Shown: positions 28,206 through 39,344, counted from the first letter of the stretch. The stretch is 64,000 nt of DNA from Methylotenera oryzisoli (GCA_945907735.1 CAMDTL010000002.1:1-64000); one strand, 5' to 3'. Numbers and translations: made by a program. The notes: generated from the letters alone by a model not told the origin.

Positions 28206-29233
28206 TGGAAATGCTCGCCAACTTCTTCGGCAGCTATTGGCCAGCGGTGCAGTTGACTTCGTGGACGCTGCTGAAAATTATCGCCATTGTATTGCCGTTG
28301 ATGATTGCTATTGCCTACTTAACGCTGGCAGAGCGCAAAGTGATAGGCTATATGCAAGTGCGTATTGGGCCAAATCGTGTCGGTTATTTTGGCTTGCTGC
28401 AACCAATTGCGGATGGCTTAAAGTTACTATTTAAAGAAATTATTGTTCCTACTGCATCCAGCAAGGCATTGTTTTTGATAGGGCCTGTGTTGGCTATTGC
28501 GCCTGCCTTTGCGGCTTGGGCAGTGATTCCGTTTGATGCAACGTTGGTGCTCGCCAATATCGACGCAGGCTTATTGTATATTCTGGCCATGACCTCTGTT
28601 GCAGTTTATGGTGTGATTATTGCAGGCTGGGCGAGTAACTCTAAATACGCCTTTTTAGGCAGCATGCGTTCTGCCGCACAAATTGTCAGTTACGAAATCG
28701 CCATGGGCTTTGCGCTAGTGGGTGTACTGATGTGCGCTAACTCGCTTAACCTTGGTAAAATTGTCATGGGGCAAAGCGGTGGATTTTGGCATTGGTATTT
28801 TATTCCGCTATTTCCGCTATTTATTGTGTATTTTATCAGTGCGGTGGCAGAGACCAATCGTGCGCCATTTGATGTAGCCGAGGGCGAATCTGAAATCGTC
28901 GCGGGCTTTCATGTCGAATATTCTGGCATGGCATTTGCCATTTTCTTCTTGGCAGAATATGCCAATATTTGGCTGGTGTGCGCGCTGGCGGCCACCATGT
29001 TTTTGGGTGGCTGGTTATCACCAGTGCCATTTTTGCCAGATAGTATTTTTTGGTTCTTGGCTAAAATGTGTTTTTTGGTGTTCTTCTTTTTATGGTTTAG
29101 AGCAACTTTCCCAAGATACAGGTATGACCAAATTATGCGCCTAGGCTGGAAAGTATTTATTCCAATTACGCTGGTGTGGATTATATTTGTTGGCGCGATG
29201 ATGCAAACCCGTTGGGAATATTTGTTTCATTAA
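28205..29233 (+). CDS. nuoH: NADH-quinone oxidoreductase subunit H
   Basis: The 342-residue membrane subunit at the quinone entrance, with eight or so helices. Signatures are [18 protein letters not shown] in the first loop and [20 protein letters not shown], the acidic loop that contacts the peripheral arm. Start and stop overlap nuoG and nuoI by one base each. Confidence 0.96.
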   Translation: MEMLANFFGSYWPAVQLTSWTLLKIIAIVLPLMIAIAYLTLAERKVIGYMQVRIGPNRVGYFGLLQPIADGLKLLFKEIIVPTASSKALFLIGPVLAIAPAFAAWAVIPFDATLVLANIDAGLLYILAMTSVAVYGVIIAGWASNSKYAFLGSMRSAAQIVSYEIAMGFALVGVLMCANSLNLGKIVMGQSGGFWHWYFIPLFPLFIVYFISAVAETNRAPFDVAEGESEIVAGFHVEYSGMAFAIFFLAEYANIWLVCALAATMFLGGWLSPVPFLPDSIFWFLAKMCFLVFFFLWFRATFPRYRYDQIMRLGWKVFIPITLVWIIFVGAMMQTRWEYLFH

Positions 29234-29727
29234 TGATGATAAAAGTGATAAAAAATACGTTATCAAGTTTGATGCTGTGGGAGCTTCTCAAGGGAATGGC
29301 GCTCACGGGTCGCTACTTTTTTGCGCGCAAAATTACCATACAATACCCTGAGGAGCGCACGCCGCAGTCACCACGTTTTCGCGGTCTGCATGCATTGCGC
29401 CGCTATCCGAATGGTGAAGAACGCTGCATTGCTTGTAAGCTGTGCGAGGCGGTTTGTCCAGCCTTGGCGATTAGCATTGAATCGGAACAGCGTGAAGACA
29501 ATACGCGCAGAACGACTCGATATGACATAGATTTAACCAAGTGCATATTCTGTGGGCTGTGCGAGGAATCTTGCCCTGTGGATAGTATTGTAGAAACGCG
29601 CGTGTTTGATTATCACGGCGAGCAGCGCGGTGATTTAATTTACACCAAAGAGATGTTACTGGCAGTGGGTGATAAACATGAGAAACAAATTGCGGCTGAC
29701 CGCGAGCAAGATAGACAATTTAGATGA
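29233..29727 (+). CDS. nuoI: NADH-quinone oxidoreductase subunit I
   Basis: The 164-residue ferredoxin-like subunit carrying clusters N6a and N6b, with two classical motifs [16 protein letters not shown] and [16 protein letters not shown]. The ATG at 29233 shares its A with the nuoH stop; the next codon is also ATG. The frame is open further upstream inside nuoH but that part is not NuoI-like. Confidence 0.96.
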   Translation: MMIKVIKNTLSSLMLWELLKGMALTGRYFFARKITIQYPEERTPQSPRFRGLHALRRYPNGEERCIACKLCEAVCPALAISIESEQREDNTRRTTRYDIDLTKCIFCGLCEESCPVDSIVETRVFDYHGEQRGDLIYTKEMLLAVGDKHEKQIAADREQDRQFR

Positions 29728-30359
29728 TATTTACTGATTTTGTTTTTTATACTTTAGCCGCTATTTTGCTGTTCGCAGCCTTGCGTGTCATTACTACGCG
29801 CAACCCTGTAGTGGCGGCTTTGCACTTGGTGTTGGCGTTTTTTACGGCAGCGGGTATTTGGTTATTATTACAGGCAGAATTTTTGGCGATTACGCTGGTG
29901 TTGGTGTATGTCGGCGCGGTGATGGTGTTGTTTTTATTCGTGGTGATGATGCTCGACATCAACATCGACAAGCTGCGCGAAGGCTTTTGGGATTATCTGC
30001 CGATGGCTGGCATCATTGGTTTATTGATGGCGGTGGAAATGGTGATGGTATTAGGCGGAAAGTATTTTGGCGGCCCGAAATTAGCCATCAGCAAACCTGC
30101 GGATTACAGCAACACGGCCGAGCTGGGTCGTGTGCTATATAGCGATTATTTATTGTCGTTCGAATTGGCTGCGGTGGTGCTGTTGGCGGCGATTGTGGCG
30201 GCGATTGTGCTCACACTTAGAGACCGCAAAGACAGCAAATCGATGAATGTGGCAGATCAAGTATTAGTTAAAAAAGCAGATCGTTTGCGCATTGTAAGCA
30301 TGCCATCAGAGTCAACATCCACACGGCCTGCAGAGCATATAAATGAGGAAAAATCATGA
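29724..30359 (+). CDS. nuoJ: NADH-quinone oxidoreductase subunit J
   Basis: A 211-residue membrane subunit with five helices (about 3-20, 28-50, 55-75, 92-110, 145-168). The conserved [19 protein letters not shown] of helix 3 includes the pi-bulge region. It has a longer hydrophilic C-terminal tail (after RDRKDSK) than short NuoJ forms. It overlaps nuoI and nuoK by ATGA junctions. Confidence 0.94.
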   Translation: MIFTDFVFYTLAAILLFAALRVITTRNPVVAALHLVLAFFTAAGIWLLLQAEFLAITLVLVYVGAVMVLFLFVVMMLDINIDKLREGFWDYLPMAGIIGLLMAVEMVMVLGGKYFGGPKLAISKPADYSNTAELGRVLYSDYLLSFELAAVVLLAAIVAAIVLTLRDRKDSKSMNVADQVLVKKADRLRIVSMPSESTSTRPAEHINEEKS

Positions 30360-30664
30360 CTGTTGGTTTGTCGCATTACCTTATTTTGGGCGCACTGCTG
30401 TTTGCCATCAGCGTGATTGGTATTTTCCTCAATCGTAAGAATGTGATTATTTTATTAATGTGCATTGAGCTGATGTTGCTGGCGGTAAATTTGAATTTCA
30501 TTGCTTTCTCACATTATTTAAACGACATCGCTGGTCAAGTGTTCGTGTTTTTTATCCTCACGGTGGCGGCAGCAGAATCCGCCATCGGCTTGGCGATTTT
30601 GGTGGTGCTGTTCCGCAATTTACGTACCATTAACGTGGACGATTTGGATAGTCTTAAAGGTTAA
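30356..30664 (+). CDS. nuoK: NADH-quinone oxidoreductase subunit K
   Basis: A 102-residue MrpC-like subunit of three helices. The conserved glutamates are present in the second and third helices ([12 protein letters not shown] and [13 protein letters not shown]), which take part in proton transfer. GAGG precedes the ATG, which overlaps the nuoJ stop. Confidence 0.96.
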   Translation: MTVGLSHYLILGALLFAISVIGIFLNRKNVIILLMCIELMLLAVNLNFIAFSHYLNDIAGQVFVFFILTVAAAESAIGLAILVVLFRNLRTINVDDLDSLKG

Positions 30665-30673
30665 AATAATTAC

Positions 30674-32674
30674 ATGACCTTACCCAATATTTGTTTACTC
30701 ATCGTCTTATTGCCGCTCATTGTAGCGGCAATTGTCGGTTTATCTGGCAAGCAATTACCACGTGCGGCTGCGCATTGGCTGACGATAGGCGCGGTGGGCA
30801 CGGCGTTTGTGTTGTCGGCAATCGTACTAAATGCTACTCAAGATGGCTACACGTTTAATGGCAATTTATATACATGGTTAACCTCGGGCGATCTGCAATT
30901 TAGCATCGGTTTTTTAATCGATAATTTATCCGCCATGATGATGGTGGTCGTCACCTTCGTCTCGCTCATGGTGCATATTTACACCATCGGCTATATGGCC
31001 GAAGATCCAGGTTATTCGCGCTTTTTCAGCTATATTTCGCTGTTTACGTTTGCCATGCTGATGTTGGTGATGTCGAATAATTTTATGCAGTTATTTTTCG
31101 GCTGGGAGGCGGTTGGCCTAGTTTCGTATTTGCTAATCGGATTTTGGTACACGCGACCGACTGCAATATACGCAAACTTGAAGGCGTTTTTGGTGAATCG
31201 CGTCGGCGACTTTGGCTTTCTGCTCGGCATTGGCATGGTGCTGTTTTACACGGGCAGTTTGGATTACGCTACTGTGTTTCAAGCCGCACCTAAGCTTGCG
31301 CATGTGCAAGTGCATATTCTACCAAATGTGCCTTGGTCGCTGATGACCGTGACCTGTATTTTGTTATTTATTGGCGCGATGGGAAAATCGGCGCAAGTGC
31401 CGTTACACGTATGGCTACCAGATTCGATGGAAGGCCCGACGCCCATCTCTGCACTGATTCACGCCGCTACCATGGTGACTGCTGGCATCTTTATGGTGGC
31501 ACGCATGTCGCCCTTGTTTGAGCTTTCAACTACCGCCTTATCGTTTGTCATGATTATTGGCGCCATTACTGCGCTATTTATGGGCTTTCTCGGTATTGTT
31601 CAAAACGACATTAAACGCATCGTGGCATATTCAACGTTATCTCAACTTGGCTACATGACGGTCGCGCTGGGCGCGTCGGCGTATTCGGTGGCGATTTTTC
31701 ACTTAATGACGCATGCGTTCTTTAAAGCGCTGTTGTTCTTAGCGGCGGGTTCGGTGATTATGGGCATGCACCACGATCAGGATATTCGCCACATGGGCAA
31801 TTTGAAAAAATATATGCCAGTGACTTGGGTAACCGCGCTAATCGGCTCGTTGGCTTTAATCGGCACGCCATTTTTTGCAGGCTTTTACTCTAAAGACAGC
31901 ATTATTGAGGCAGTAAAATTCTCACACATCACAGGCAGTCACTTTGCTTATTTTGCTGTGCTGGCAGGCGTATTTGTCACAGCGTTTTATTCGTTTAGAT
32001 TGTATTTTATGGTGTTCCACGGTAAAGAAAAATGGCGCGATTTGAAACACCATGATCATCAGCATGGATTAAGCGCAAAAGATAACCCGCACGAGCCAGG
32101 CTGGGTCATCAAATTGCCATTGATTTTATTGGCGATCCCTTCCATTTTTATTGGCTACATGACGATAGAGCCAATGTTATTTGGTCATTTTTTCAGCGGC
32201 GCAATTGCAGTAGATAGCGCGAGTCATCCCGCCATTACTGAACTTGCACATCATTATGCTGAGTTTTTACATTCGCCGGCAGGCATGGCGCTACATGGCT
32301 TTAGGACGCTACCCTTTATTTTAGCGGCTTCTGGCGTGGTTTTGGCGTGGATTTTTTACATCAAACGGCCAGACATTCCTGCCAAAATTCAGAAAAAATT
32401 TAGCATCATTTACCAAATTCTAGAACATAAATATGGCTTCGATAGCGCATATGAGCGCGTGTTTGCTGGCGGTGCGCGTTTAATTGGGAATCAGTTATGG
32501 CAAATTGGCGACGTGCAACTCATTGATGGCGCAATCGTCAATGGCACAGCCAATTTAATCGGTCGCTTTGCAAGCAAAGTGCGCCATTTGCAATCTGGAC
32601 TGATTTACCACTACGCGTTCGCCATGATTATTGGTGTGTTTTTGTTCCTCACTTTCTATATAAAAATAAACTAA
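30674..32674 (+). CDS. nuoL: NADH-quinone oxidoreductase subunit L
   Basis: The largest antiporter-like proton pump subunit, 666 residues with about 16 helices. The key lysine and glutamate surroundings are seen in FGWEAVGLVSYLLIGFW and MGKSAQVPLHVWLPDSMEGP, and HAFFKALLFLAAGSVIMG is intact. The lateral amphipathic helix occupies the C-terminal part. It ends directly against the nuoM start (0 bp gap). Confidence 0.96.
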   Translation: MTLPNICLLIVLLPLIVAAIVGLSGKQLPRAAAHWLTIGAVGTAFVLSAIVLNATQDGYTFNGNLYTWLTSGDLQFSIGFLIDNLSAMMMVVVTFVSLMVHIYTIGYMAEDPGYSRFFSYISLFTFAMLMLVMSNNFMQLFFGWEAVGLVSYLLIGFWYTRPTAIYANLKAFLVNRVGDFGFLLGIGMVLFYTGSLDYATVFQAAPKLAHVQVHILPNVPWSLMTVTCILLFIGAMGKSAQVPLHVWLPDSMEGPTPISALIHAATMVTAGIFMVARMSPLFELSTTALSFVMIIGAITALFMGFLGIVQNDIKRIVAYSTLSQLGYMTVALGASAYSVAIFHLMTHAFFKALLFLAAGSVIMGMHHDQDIRHMGNLKKYMPVTWVTALIGSLALIGTPFFAGFYSKDSIIEAVKFSHITGSHFAYFAVLAGVFVTAFYSFRLYFMVFHGKEKWRDLKHHDHQHGLSAKDNPHEPGWVIKLPLILLAIPSIFIGYMTIEPMLFGHFFSGAIAVDSASHPAITELAHHYAEFLHSPAGMALHGFRTLPFILAASGVVLAWIFYIKRPDIPAKIQKKFSIIYQILEHKYGFDSAYERVFAGGARLIGNQLWQIGDVQLIDGAIVNGTANLIGRFASKVRHLQSGLIYHYAFAMIIGVFLFLTFYIKIN

Positions 32675-34168
32675 ATGTTACACACACATATGCTTAGTGT
32701 TGCCATCTGGCTGCCAATTTTGGCAGGCATCGTTGTATTGGTGCTTGGTAGCGATAAGAAGGCAGATTTCACACGCTGGCTGGCTTTAGCGGGAGGTTTG
32801 GCAGCGTTTTTCGCCACACTACCGCTTTATACAAAATATGACTTTTCTCGCGGCGCTTTTCAGTTTCAAGAAATGGCGCAATGGATACCCGCCTTTAATA
32901 TCAATTACCACTTAGGCGTGGATGGGATTTCTGTGCCACTGATACTGTTGACCAGCTTTACCACACTGCTTGTGGTCATCGCTTCGTGGCAAGTAATCAC
33001 TAAAAATATCGCGCAATATATGGCGGCATTTTTGATGATGAGCGGTCTGATGATAGGCGTGTTTAGTGCCTTGGACGGCATTTTATATTATGTGTTTTGG
33101 GAGGCGATGCTGATTCCTATGTTTCTCGTCATCGGTATTTGGGGCGGCGAAAATCGCGTGTACGCAACGATTAAATTTTTCTTATACACGCTGCTTGGCT
33201 CGCTGCTTATGTTGGTCGCGTTCATTTATCTTTATCACCGGACCAACAGCTTCGCAATTACTGATTTCTACTTATTGCCGCTGACTTTAAAACAACAAGT
33301 GCTTATTTTTATGGCATTTTTTATGGCATTCGCGGTAAAAATCCCCATGTGGCCAGTGCACACCTGGTTGCCAGATGCTCACGTAGAAGCACCGACTGGT
33401 GGCTCTGTAGTATTGGCAGCGATTATGTTGAAGCTTGGCGGCTATAGCTTTTTACGCTTCGCCATGCCGATTGCGCCAGATGCCGCACACTACTTAGCGG
33501 GCTTTATGATTACGCTGTCGTTAATCGCCATTGTTTATATTGCATTGGTGGCGCTGGTACAAGAAGACATGAAAAAGCTCATTGCTTATTCCTCCATTTC
33601 GCACATGGGTTTTGTCACACTAGGCTTTTTTATTTTCAGCCAATTGGGGTTGGAAGGTGCGATTATACAAATGATTTCACATGGCTTTATTTCGGCCGCC
33701 ATGTTCTTGTGCGTCGGCGTGTTATACGAGCGCATGCACAGCAGAAACATTGCCGATTACGGTGGTGTTGCGAACAGCATGCCAATATTTAGCGCATTTG
33801 CGGTGTTGTTTGCCATGGCTAATAGTGGCTTACCCGGCACATCGGGCTTCGTGGGCGAATTTATGGTGATTTTGGCGGCAGTAAAATATAATTTCTGGGT
33901 GGCATTTTTAGCCGCAACAACACTAATTTTTGGCGCAGCTTATACGCTGTGGATGGTGAAGCGTGTGTTTTATGGAGAAGTGGTCAACAAACATGTTGCG
34001 AAATTGCAAGACTTAAGCCGCCGCGAATTTTTAATGTTAGCGGTGTTGGCTGTCATGGTGATTGGCTTGGGGGTGTACCCCAAACTCATCACCGATTTCA
34101 CCCATGTGAGCGCCGCCCAATGGTTGGATCATATGGCTACTAGCAAATTACCAGTTGCAGGATTGTAG
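32675..34168 (+). CDS. nuoM: NADH-quinone oxidoreductase subunit M
   Basis: The second antiporter-like pump, 497 residues and about 14 helices. Conserved stretches are FWEAMLIPMFLVIGIWGG with the key glutamate, KIPMWPVHTWLPDAHVEAPT with the key lysine, and SHGFISAAMFLCVGVLYER. It is followed by nuoN after 2 bp. Confidence 0.96.
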   Translation: MLHTHMLSVAIWLPILAGIVVLVLGSDKKADFTRWLALAGGLAAFFATLPLYTKYDFSRGAFQFQEMAQWIPAFNINYHLGVDGISVPLILLTSFTTLLVVIASWQVITKNIAQYMAAFLMMSGLMIGVFSALDGILYYVFWEAMLIPMFLVIGIWGGENRVYATIKFFLYTLLGSLLMLVAFIYLYHRTNSFAITDFYLLPLTLKQQVLIFMAFFMAFAVKIPMWPVHTWLPDAHVEAPTGGSVVLAAIMLKLGGYSFLRFAMPIAPDAAHYLAGFMITLSLIAIVYIALVALVQEDMKKLIAYSSISHMGFVTLGFFIFSQLGLEGAIIQMISHGFISAAMFLCVGVLYERMHSRNIADYGGVANSMPIFSAFAVLFAMANSGLPGTSGFVGEFMVILAAVKYNFWVAFLAATTLIFGAAYTLWMVKRVFYGEVVNKHVAKLQDLSRREFLMLAVLAVMVIGLGVYPKLITDFTHVSAAQWLDHMATSKLPVAGL

Positions 34169-34170
34169 GG

Positions 34171-35619
34171 ATGGAAAATATTCAAATTGACATGATGACC
34201 GCGTTGCCAGAACTGATTGTACTTATGTTGGCGATGACGATTTTGGTGGCGGATTTATTTTTAAAACCCAAAAATAAAATCATCATTTATGGTTTGGCAC
34301 AATTTACGCTATTTGCCGCCGCCTATTTTACAGTGAGCAGTTTTACGTCCAGCGTTGGCTTTGCATTCACCAATATGTTTGTCGATGACTCGCTGGCGCA
34401 TGTGCTTAAATTGATGATTTTGCTTGGAGCTGCGGTGATGTTTGTCTATACGCGGCACTATATGCAGCTGCGTAATATGTTTCGTGGCGAATATTATGCG
34501 CTAGTGCTGTTTGCCGTGTTGGGCATGATGATCATGGTGTCTGGTCAAAGTATGCTCACTATTTATATGGGCTTGGAGCTGCTATCGCTGTGTTTGTATT
34601 CATTGGTTGCGTTCGATCGCGATAACGCAAAATCATCCGAAGCGGCGATGAAGTATTTTGTGCTGGGGGCTTTGGCGTCAGGCATGTTGTTGTACGGTAT
34701 GAGCATGATTTATGGCATGACAGGTAGTCTGAACTTGTCTGATATTAGTGGTCTTTTACAAGACACTGATCCGAAAAACCCGGTGTTAATTTTAGGTTTG
34801 GTGTTTATTGTGGCGGGCTTGGCGTTCAAGTTTGGCGCGGTGCCGTTTCAAATGTGGGTGCCCGATGTGTATCAAGGCGCGCCAACCTCGATTACACTGT
34901 TAATCGGCTCGATGCCAAAATTTGCCGCATTTGCCATCACCATCCGCTTGTTGGCACAAGGTCTGCAGCCACTCACGGCCGATTGGCGAGATATGTTGCT
35001 GATGATGGCAGTGCTTTCAATTGCCATTGGTAACATTACTGCCATCGCACAAACCAATCTAAAACGCATGTTGGCGTATTCTACAATCTCACACATTGGC
35101 TTTGTATTATTTGGGCTAATGAGTGGCAGTTTAAATGGATACGCTTCCAGTATGTTTTATATCAGCGCTTATGTGCTGATGACCCTCGCTGGTTTCGGCA
35201 TGATTTTATTACTGTCACGTAAGGATTTTGAGGCGGAAAATTTAGACGACTTAAAAGGCCTACATCAGCGCAGCCCTTGGGCAGCGCTGCTCATGTTGAT
35301 TACCATGTTTAGCATGGCTGGTGTGCCGCCTACCATTGGTTTTTATGCAAAATTTACCGTGTTGCAAGCGGCTTTGCAGGCAGGTTATATTTGGGCTGTG
35401 GTGTTCGCGGTGCTCATGGCCGTGGTAGGTGCATTTTATTATTTGCGCATCGTTAAATTGATGTACTTTGATGCGACGCTGGAGAGTGCAAGCATTAGCG
35501 CGCCAATTGACATGAAATTTATACTAACTATCAATGCGGTTGCGTTATTGGCGCTTGGTTTAATGCCGCAAACTTTGATGAGCGTTTGTGGTGCCGCGAT
35601 TGCTAGAAGTTTGCAATAA
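34171..35619 (+). CDS. nuoN: NADH-quinone oxidoreductase subunit N
   Basis: The third antiporter-like pump, 482 residues, last gene of the operon. Motifs are MGLELLSLCLYSLVAF with the helix-5 glutamate, FKFGAVPFQMWVPDVYQGAP with the helix-7 lysine, and LKRMLAYSTISHIGFVL. A 9-bp hairpin 40 bp downstream may end the operon transcript. Confidence 0.96.
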   Translation: MENIQIDMMTALPELIVLMLAMTILVADLFLKPKNKIIIYGLAQFTLFAAAYFTVSSFTSSVGFAFTNMFVDDSLAHVLKLMILLGAAVMFVYTRHYMQLRNMFRGEYYALVLFAVLGMMIMVSGQSMLTIYMGLELLSLCLYSLVAFDRDNAKSSEAAMKYFVLGALASGMLLYGMSMIYGMTGSLNLSDISGLLQDTDPKNPVLILGLVFIVAGLAFKFGAVPFQMWVPDVYQGAPTSITLLIGSMPKFAAFAITIRLLAQGLQPLTADWRDMLLMMAVLSIAIGNITAIAQTNLKRMLAYSTISHIGFVLFGLMSGSLNGYASSMFYISAYVLMTLAGFGMILLLSRKDFEAENLDDLKGLHQRSPWAALLMLITMFSMAGVPPTIGFYAKFTVLQAALQAGYIWAVVFAVLMAVVGAFYYLRIVKLMYFDATLESASISAPIDMKFILTINAVALLALGLMPQTLMSVCGAAIARSLQ

Positions 35620-35659
35620 TAGATGCTGAGAGTTTTAACGTTTGTACATAACTCAGCTT

Positions 35660-35680
35660 GCGACAACTTTTAGTTGTCGC
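35660..35680 (+). terminator. Hairpin after nuoN, possible terminator
   Basis: A perfect 9-bp stem GCGACAACT/AGTTGTCGC with a TTT loop lies 41 bp after nuoN. No T tract follows on either strand, so it may protect the 3' end or act with Rho rather than terminate by itself. Confidence 0.45.
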
Positions 35681-35726
35681 GCAAATTTAGTAAGGACATT
35701 TTCATTTGTGTGGTGCTTTGTAAATA

Positions 35727-36563
35727 GTGGCAAAAATTCTCGTTGTAGGCTGTGGCGATTTAGGCGCGGCGACTGCAAAAAAAATATATAAAAAACACGA
35801 GGTCATCGGCCTGCGGCGCAATATGCATGCGCTTTCTGACAGCATTAAAACCATTTATGCTGATGTCACATTGCCAACTTCACTTTCTCAACTAGAATTA
35901 CTCAAGCCTAATATCATCATTTACTGCGTGTCTGCGGGCGGCCAAACTGATGAACAATATCAAGCGGCATATGTGACAGGTTTAAAAAACATCCTTGCCA
36001 CGCAAGCCAATAACCAAGGGCTTAGTCACGTGTTGTTTGTTTCCAGTACCAGAGTTTATGGACAAAATTCAGGCGAGATTTTAGATGAAAACTCACCCAC
36101 GCTTGCTGTAGATTTTGGAGGAGAACGACTTTTAGAAGCCGAGAGCGTATTAAAGCAGCAGGCCTGTCAGACAATATCTATGCGCCTTTCAGGCATATAT
36201 GGAAATGAGCGTTTGCGCTTGCTCAATATGGCAAAAGATCTTTCGAGATGGCCGCAAGATAACCACTGGAGTAATCGTATTTACCGTGATGACGCGGCAG
36301 GATTTATTGCCTTTGTGGTGGAGAAAGCTACGAAAAATCGATCGCTTGAAGATTGTTATATTGTTACGGATGACATGCCCACGCAGCAATACGAAGTGCT
36401 GACTTGGCTTGCAGAACAGCAGCAGGTAGATGTTTCTAATGTCAAGATTCCCGCCACGCAGGGTGGAAAACGCTTAAGTAACCAACGGATGCGTGACACG
36501 GGATTTCAATTGCAATACCCTAACTACCAAGTGGGCTACGGTCGTATTTTAAAAGCACGCTGA
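35727..36563 (+). CDS. NAD-dependent epimerase/dehydratase-like SDR
   Basis: A 278-residue Rossmann-fold protein with the nucleotide motif VVGCGDLGAATAKK (residues 6-19) and a GLRR arginine pair favouring NADP. The short G-x-G-x2-G loop, VSSTRVYGQNSGE with the catalytic tyrosine region and LSGIYGNERL fit the YeeZ-like atypical extended SDRs. Start is GTG at 35727 with no strong ribosome site. The substrate is not known. It stands alone between nuoN and tRNA-Val. Confidence 0.8.
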   Translation: MAKILVVGCGDLGAATAKKIYKKHEVIGLRRNMHALSDSIKTIYADVTLPTSLSQLELLKPNIIIYCVSAGGQTDEQYQAAYVTGLKNILATQANNQGLSHVLFVSSTRVYGQNSGEILDENSPTLAVDFGGERLLEAESVLKQQACQTISMRLSGIYGNERLRLLNMAKDLSRWPQDNHWSNRIYRDDAAGFIAFVVEKATKNRSLEDCYIVTDDMPTQQYEVLTWLAEQQQVDVSNVKIPATQGGKRLSNQRMRDTGFQLQYPNYQVGYGRILKAR

Positions 36564-36621
36564 GAAAATAATTAGTCAACTGCCAGCTCAAGCTTGTATC
36601 AGCAGTTATTACTCGCTTAGT

Positions 36622-36650
36622 TTGCGCGCAAGGCGTGAATACGCTAAAAT
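36622..36650 (+). promoter_or_regulatory. Promoter of tRNA-Val (and possibly thrS)
   Basis: TTGCGC (36622-36627), a 17-bp spacer and TAAAAT (36645-36650) are followed by a G/C-rich discriminator TCGGCC, the feature of stringently controlled stable-RNA promoters. The predicted start is about 23 bases before the mature tRNA. Confidence 0.6.
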
Positions 36651-36679
36651 TCGGCCTCGCTTCAAGCATTATAAAATAC

Positions 36680-36756
36680 AGGCGGTTAGCTCAGTTGGTT
36701 AGAGCGCTTGGTCGACATCCAAGAGGTCACCAGTTCGAATCTGGTACTGCCTACCA
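36680..36756 (+). tRNA. tRNA-Val(GAC)
   Basis: A complete 77-nt cloverleaf: 7-bp acceptor stem AGGCGGT/ACTGCCT with one G-U pair, D arm TAGCTCAGTTGGTTAGAGC, anticodon stem CTTGG/CCAAG enclosing TCGACAT (anticodon GAC), T arm with TTCGAAT, and an encoded CCA end. It lies 23 bp before thrS and may be cotranscribed with it. Confidence 0.96.
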
Positions 36757-36779
36757 AATAACTCATTTAATGGAATCGC

Positions 36780-38687
36780 ATGCCAGTAATTCGTTTGCCA
36801 GACGGCTCACAACGCAGCTTTGATGCACCTGTTAGCGTGGCCGATGTCGCCATGAATATTGGCGCGGGTCTCGCAAAAGCAGCGCTGGCTGGCAAGGTCA
36901 ACGGCAAAATCGTTGATACGAGTTTTATCATTGAGTCTGATAGTGAGTTGGCAATTATCACCGACAAGAATCCAGAAGGTTTGGAGATTATTCGTCATTC
37001 GACTGCTCACTTGCTTGCTTATGCGGTGAAAGAGCTGTTCCCCGAATGCCAGGTAACGATTGGCCCTGTGATTGAAAATGGCTTTTACTACGATTTCAGT
37101 TATAAACGCGCATTTACACCCGAAGATTTAGAAGCTATCGAGAAAAAAATGGCCGAACTGGCTAAAAAAGATGAGGTTGTCACGCGCAAGGTATTGCCGC
37201 GCGACGAAGCGGTAGCTTATTTCAAAAGTATCAACGAGCATTACAAAGCGGAAATTATTGCGTCGATTCCTGCTAATGAAGATGTTTCATTGTATTCCGA
37301 AGGTGCATTTACCGACCTGTGCCGCGGCCCACACGTGCCGAATACTGGCAAACTCAAAGCGTTTAAACTTATGAAGCTGGCAGGCGCTTATTGGCGCGGC
37401 GATAGCAATAATGAGATGCTGCAGCGTGTGTACGGCACCGCTTGGCGCAATAAAGAGGAGTTGGATGCGTATTTATTCCAGTTAGAAGAAGCCGAAAAAC
37501 GCGACCACCGCAAACTCGGCAAACAGTTGGATTATTTTCACATGCAAGACGATGCGCCAGGCATGGTGTTCTGGCATCCGCGTGGCTGGAGCATTTGGCA
37601 AGAGATTGAACAATACATGCGCCAAATGTTTATCGATTATGGCTACCAAGAAGTGCGCACGCCGACAATTTTGGATAGAAGTTTGTGGGAGAAATCTGGC
37701 CACTGGCAAAATTATCGCGACAATATGTTTACCACCAAATCAGAAAATCGTGATTACGCGGTAAAGCCGATGAATTGCCCAGGTCATGTACAGATTTTTA
37801 ACAGCAGTTTACATAGTTACCGCGATTTGCCGCTGCGCTTAGCCGAGTTCGGCTCCTGCCACCGTAATGAGCCATCAGGCGCGCTACACGGTTTGATGCG
37901 CGTGCGTGGCTTTACCCAAGATGATGCGCATATCTTCTGTACTGAAGAGCAGGTGGAAGCTGAAGTTGCAGACTTCATCAAAATGCTCTACAAGGCTTAT
38001 GGCGATTTTGGTTTTAACGATGTATTGGTTAAGTTGTCCACTCGCCCAGAGAAACGCATAGGCACTGATGTAGATTGGGATAGGGCTGAAACATCACTTG
38101 CAAATGCGCTTAAATTAAATGGCTTAGCCTTTGACTATCAGCCAGGCGAAGGTGCGTTTTATGGCCCCAAAATTGAATTTACGCTAAAAGACTCACTTGG
38201 TCGTTTATGGCAATGCGGCACCATTCAGCTAGATCCAAATTTGCCAGAGCGTTTAGGCGCAGAGTACGTTGCTGAGGATAACAGTCGTAAAAGCCCCGTC
38301 ATGTTGCACCGCGCCATTGTGGGTTCGATGGAGCGCTTTATTGGTATTTTGATCGAAAACTATGCAGGTGCAATGCCACTATGGTTGGCGCCAGTACAAG
38401 TTATGGTGTTGAATATCTCTGAAAATCAATCGGATTATGTGTTGCAAGTTGTTGAAACATTGAAGAAAAATGGCATCAGATGCGAATATGACTTGAGAAA
38501 TGAGAAGATTACCTATAAAATACGCGAACATTCGATGCAAAAAATGCCTTACTTACTAGTTGCAGGTGAGCGTGAAATGCAAGCAGGATATGTGGCCGTG
38601 CGTACCAGAAAAGGTGAAGACCTAGGTTCTATGCCGATTGCAGAGCTAATTGCTCGCTTAAAAGCAGAAGTTGAAGCTAGAGCTTAA
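36780..38687 (+). CDS. thrS: Threonyl-tRNA synthetase
   Basis: A 635-residue class II synthetase with the TGS domain (1-60), the editing domain with [16 protein letters not shown], the catalytic core with zinc-binding cysteine in [10 protein letters not shown], motif 2 in [13 protein letters not shown], motif 3 in [17 protein letters not shown], and the anticodon domain. The start matches the conserved [10 protein letters not shown]. It heads the thrS-infC-rpmI-rplT-pheST-ihfA cluster found in E. coli too. Confidence 0.97.
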   Translation: MPVIRLPDGSQRSFDAPVSVADVAMNIGAGLAKAALAGKVNGKIVDTSFIIESDSELAIITDKNPEGLEIIRHSTAHLLAYAVKELFPECQVTIGPVIENGFYYDFSYKRAFTPEDLEAIEKKMAELAKKDEVVTRKVLPRDEAVAYFKSINEHYKAEIIASIPANEDVSLYSEGAFTDLCRGPHVPNTGKLKAFKLMKLAGAYWRGDSNNEMLQRVYGTAWRNKEELDAYLFQLEEAEKRDHRKLGKQLDYFHMQDDAPGMVFWHPRGWSIWQEIEQYMRQMFIDYGYQEVRTPTILDRSLWEKSGHWQNYRDNMFTTKSENRDYAVKPMNCPGHVQIFNSSLHSYRDLPLRLAEFGSCHRNEPSGALHGLMRVRGFTQDDAHIFCTEEQVEAEVADFIKMLYKAYGDFGFNDVLVKLSTRPEKRIGTDVDWDRAETSLANALKLNGLAFDYQPGEGAFYGPKIEFTLKDSLGRLWQCGTIQLDPNLPERLGAEYVAEDNSRKSPVMLHRAIVGSMERFIGILIENYAGAMPLWLAPVQVMVLNISENQSDYVLQVVETLKKNGIRCEYDLRNEKITYKIREHSMQKMPYLLVAGEREMQAGYVAVRTRKGEDLGSMPIAELIARLKAEVEARA

Positions 38688-38737
38688 GCCTGTTTTGGTG
38701 GTGCGGTTATTTTATTTTTAGAGATTAGGAGTCAGCA

Positions 38738-39331
38738 ATAGCACAGGATAAAGATACGCGAATCAACGGCGATATTACCGCGCCTGAAGTTCGTTTGGTG
38801 GGCATAGACGGCGCGCCGTTAGGCGTTGTGAGTTTACGTGAAGCATTTGCCAAGGCAGAGGAAGCTGATATTGATTTGGTAGAAATTGCGCCAAATGCGG
38901 TGCCACCAGTGTGCAGGTTGATGGATTATGGTAAGTTTAAGTATGCTGAAAGTAAACGTCAGCACGAGCAAAAACTTAAACAAAAACAAGTGGTTATTAA
39001 AGAAATTAAGTTTCGTCCGGGTACGGATGACGGTGATTACAATATTAAAGTACGCAACATCATCCGATTTTTGGGTGAGGGCGATAAAGCTAAGATTACG
39101 TTACGTTTTAGAGGCCGCGAGATTACGCACCAAGAGTTTGGTTTGGCTTTATTAAGACGTGTAGAAGCTGATTTGCAAGAGCATGCAGTGGTTGAGCAGT
39201 TTCCTAAAATGGAAGGCCGGCAAATGGTGATGGTGTTAGCGCCTAAAAAAGTAGAGAAAGTAGTTGCTAAGGCGCCAAAAGTAGCAAAACCTGTTGAGAA
39301 AACAGAAGAAAAAGCAGTAGCAACGGAATAA
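38738..39331 (+). CDS. infC: Translation initiation factor IF-3, AUA start
   Basis: IF-3 proofreads start codons and keeps ribosomal subunits apart. No ATG, GTG or TTG fits the conserved N-terminus; ATA at 38738 does, giving (M)[21 protein letters not shown], with AGGAG five bases upstream. The first GTG (38795) would remove 19 conserved residues. Non-AUG starts such as AUU allow IF-3 to repress its own translation in E. coli, so AUA here probably serves the same control. The 197-residue protein carries a lysine-rich C-terminal tail of about 25 residues ([17 protein letters not shown]...), longer than usual. Confidence 0.9.
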   Translation: MAQDKDTRINGDITAPEVRLVGIDGAPLGVVSLREAFAKAEEADIDLVEIAPNAVPPVCRLMDYGKFKYAESKRQHEQKLKQKQVVIKEIKFRPGTDDGDYNIKVRNIIRFLGEGDKAKITLRFRGREITHQEFGLALLRRVEADLQEHAVVEQFPKMEGRQMVMVLAPKKVEKVVAKAPKVAKPVEKTEEKAVATE

Positions 39332-39344
39332 GAGTGAAATTAGC

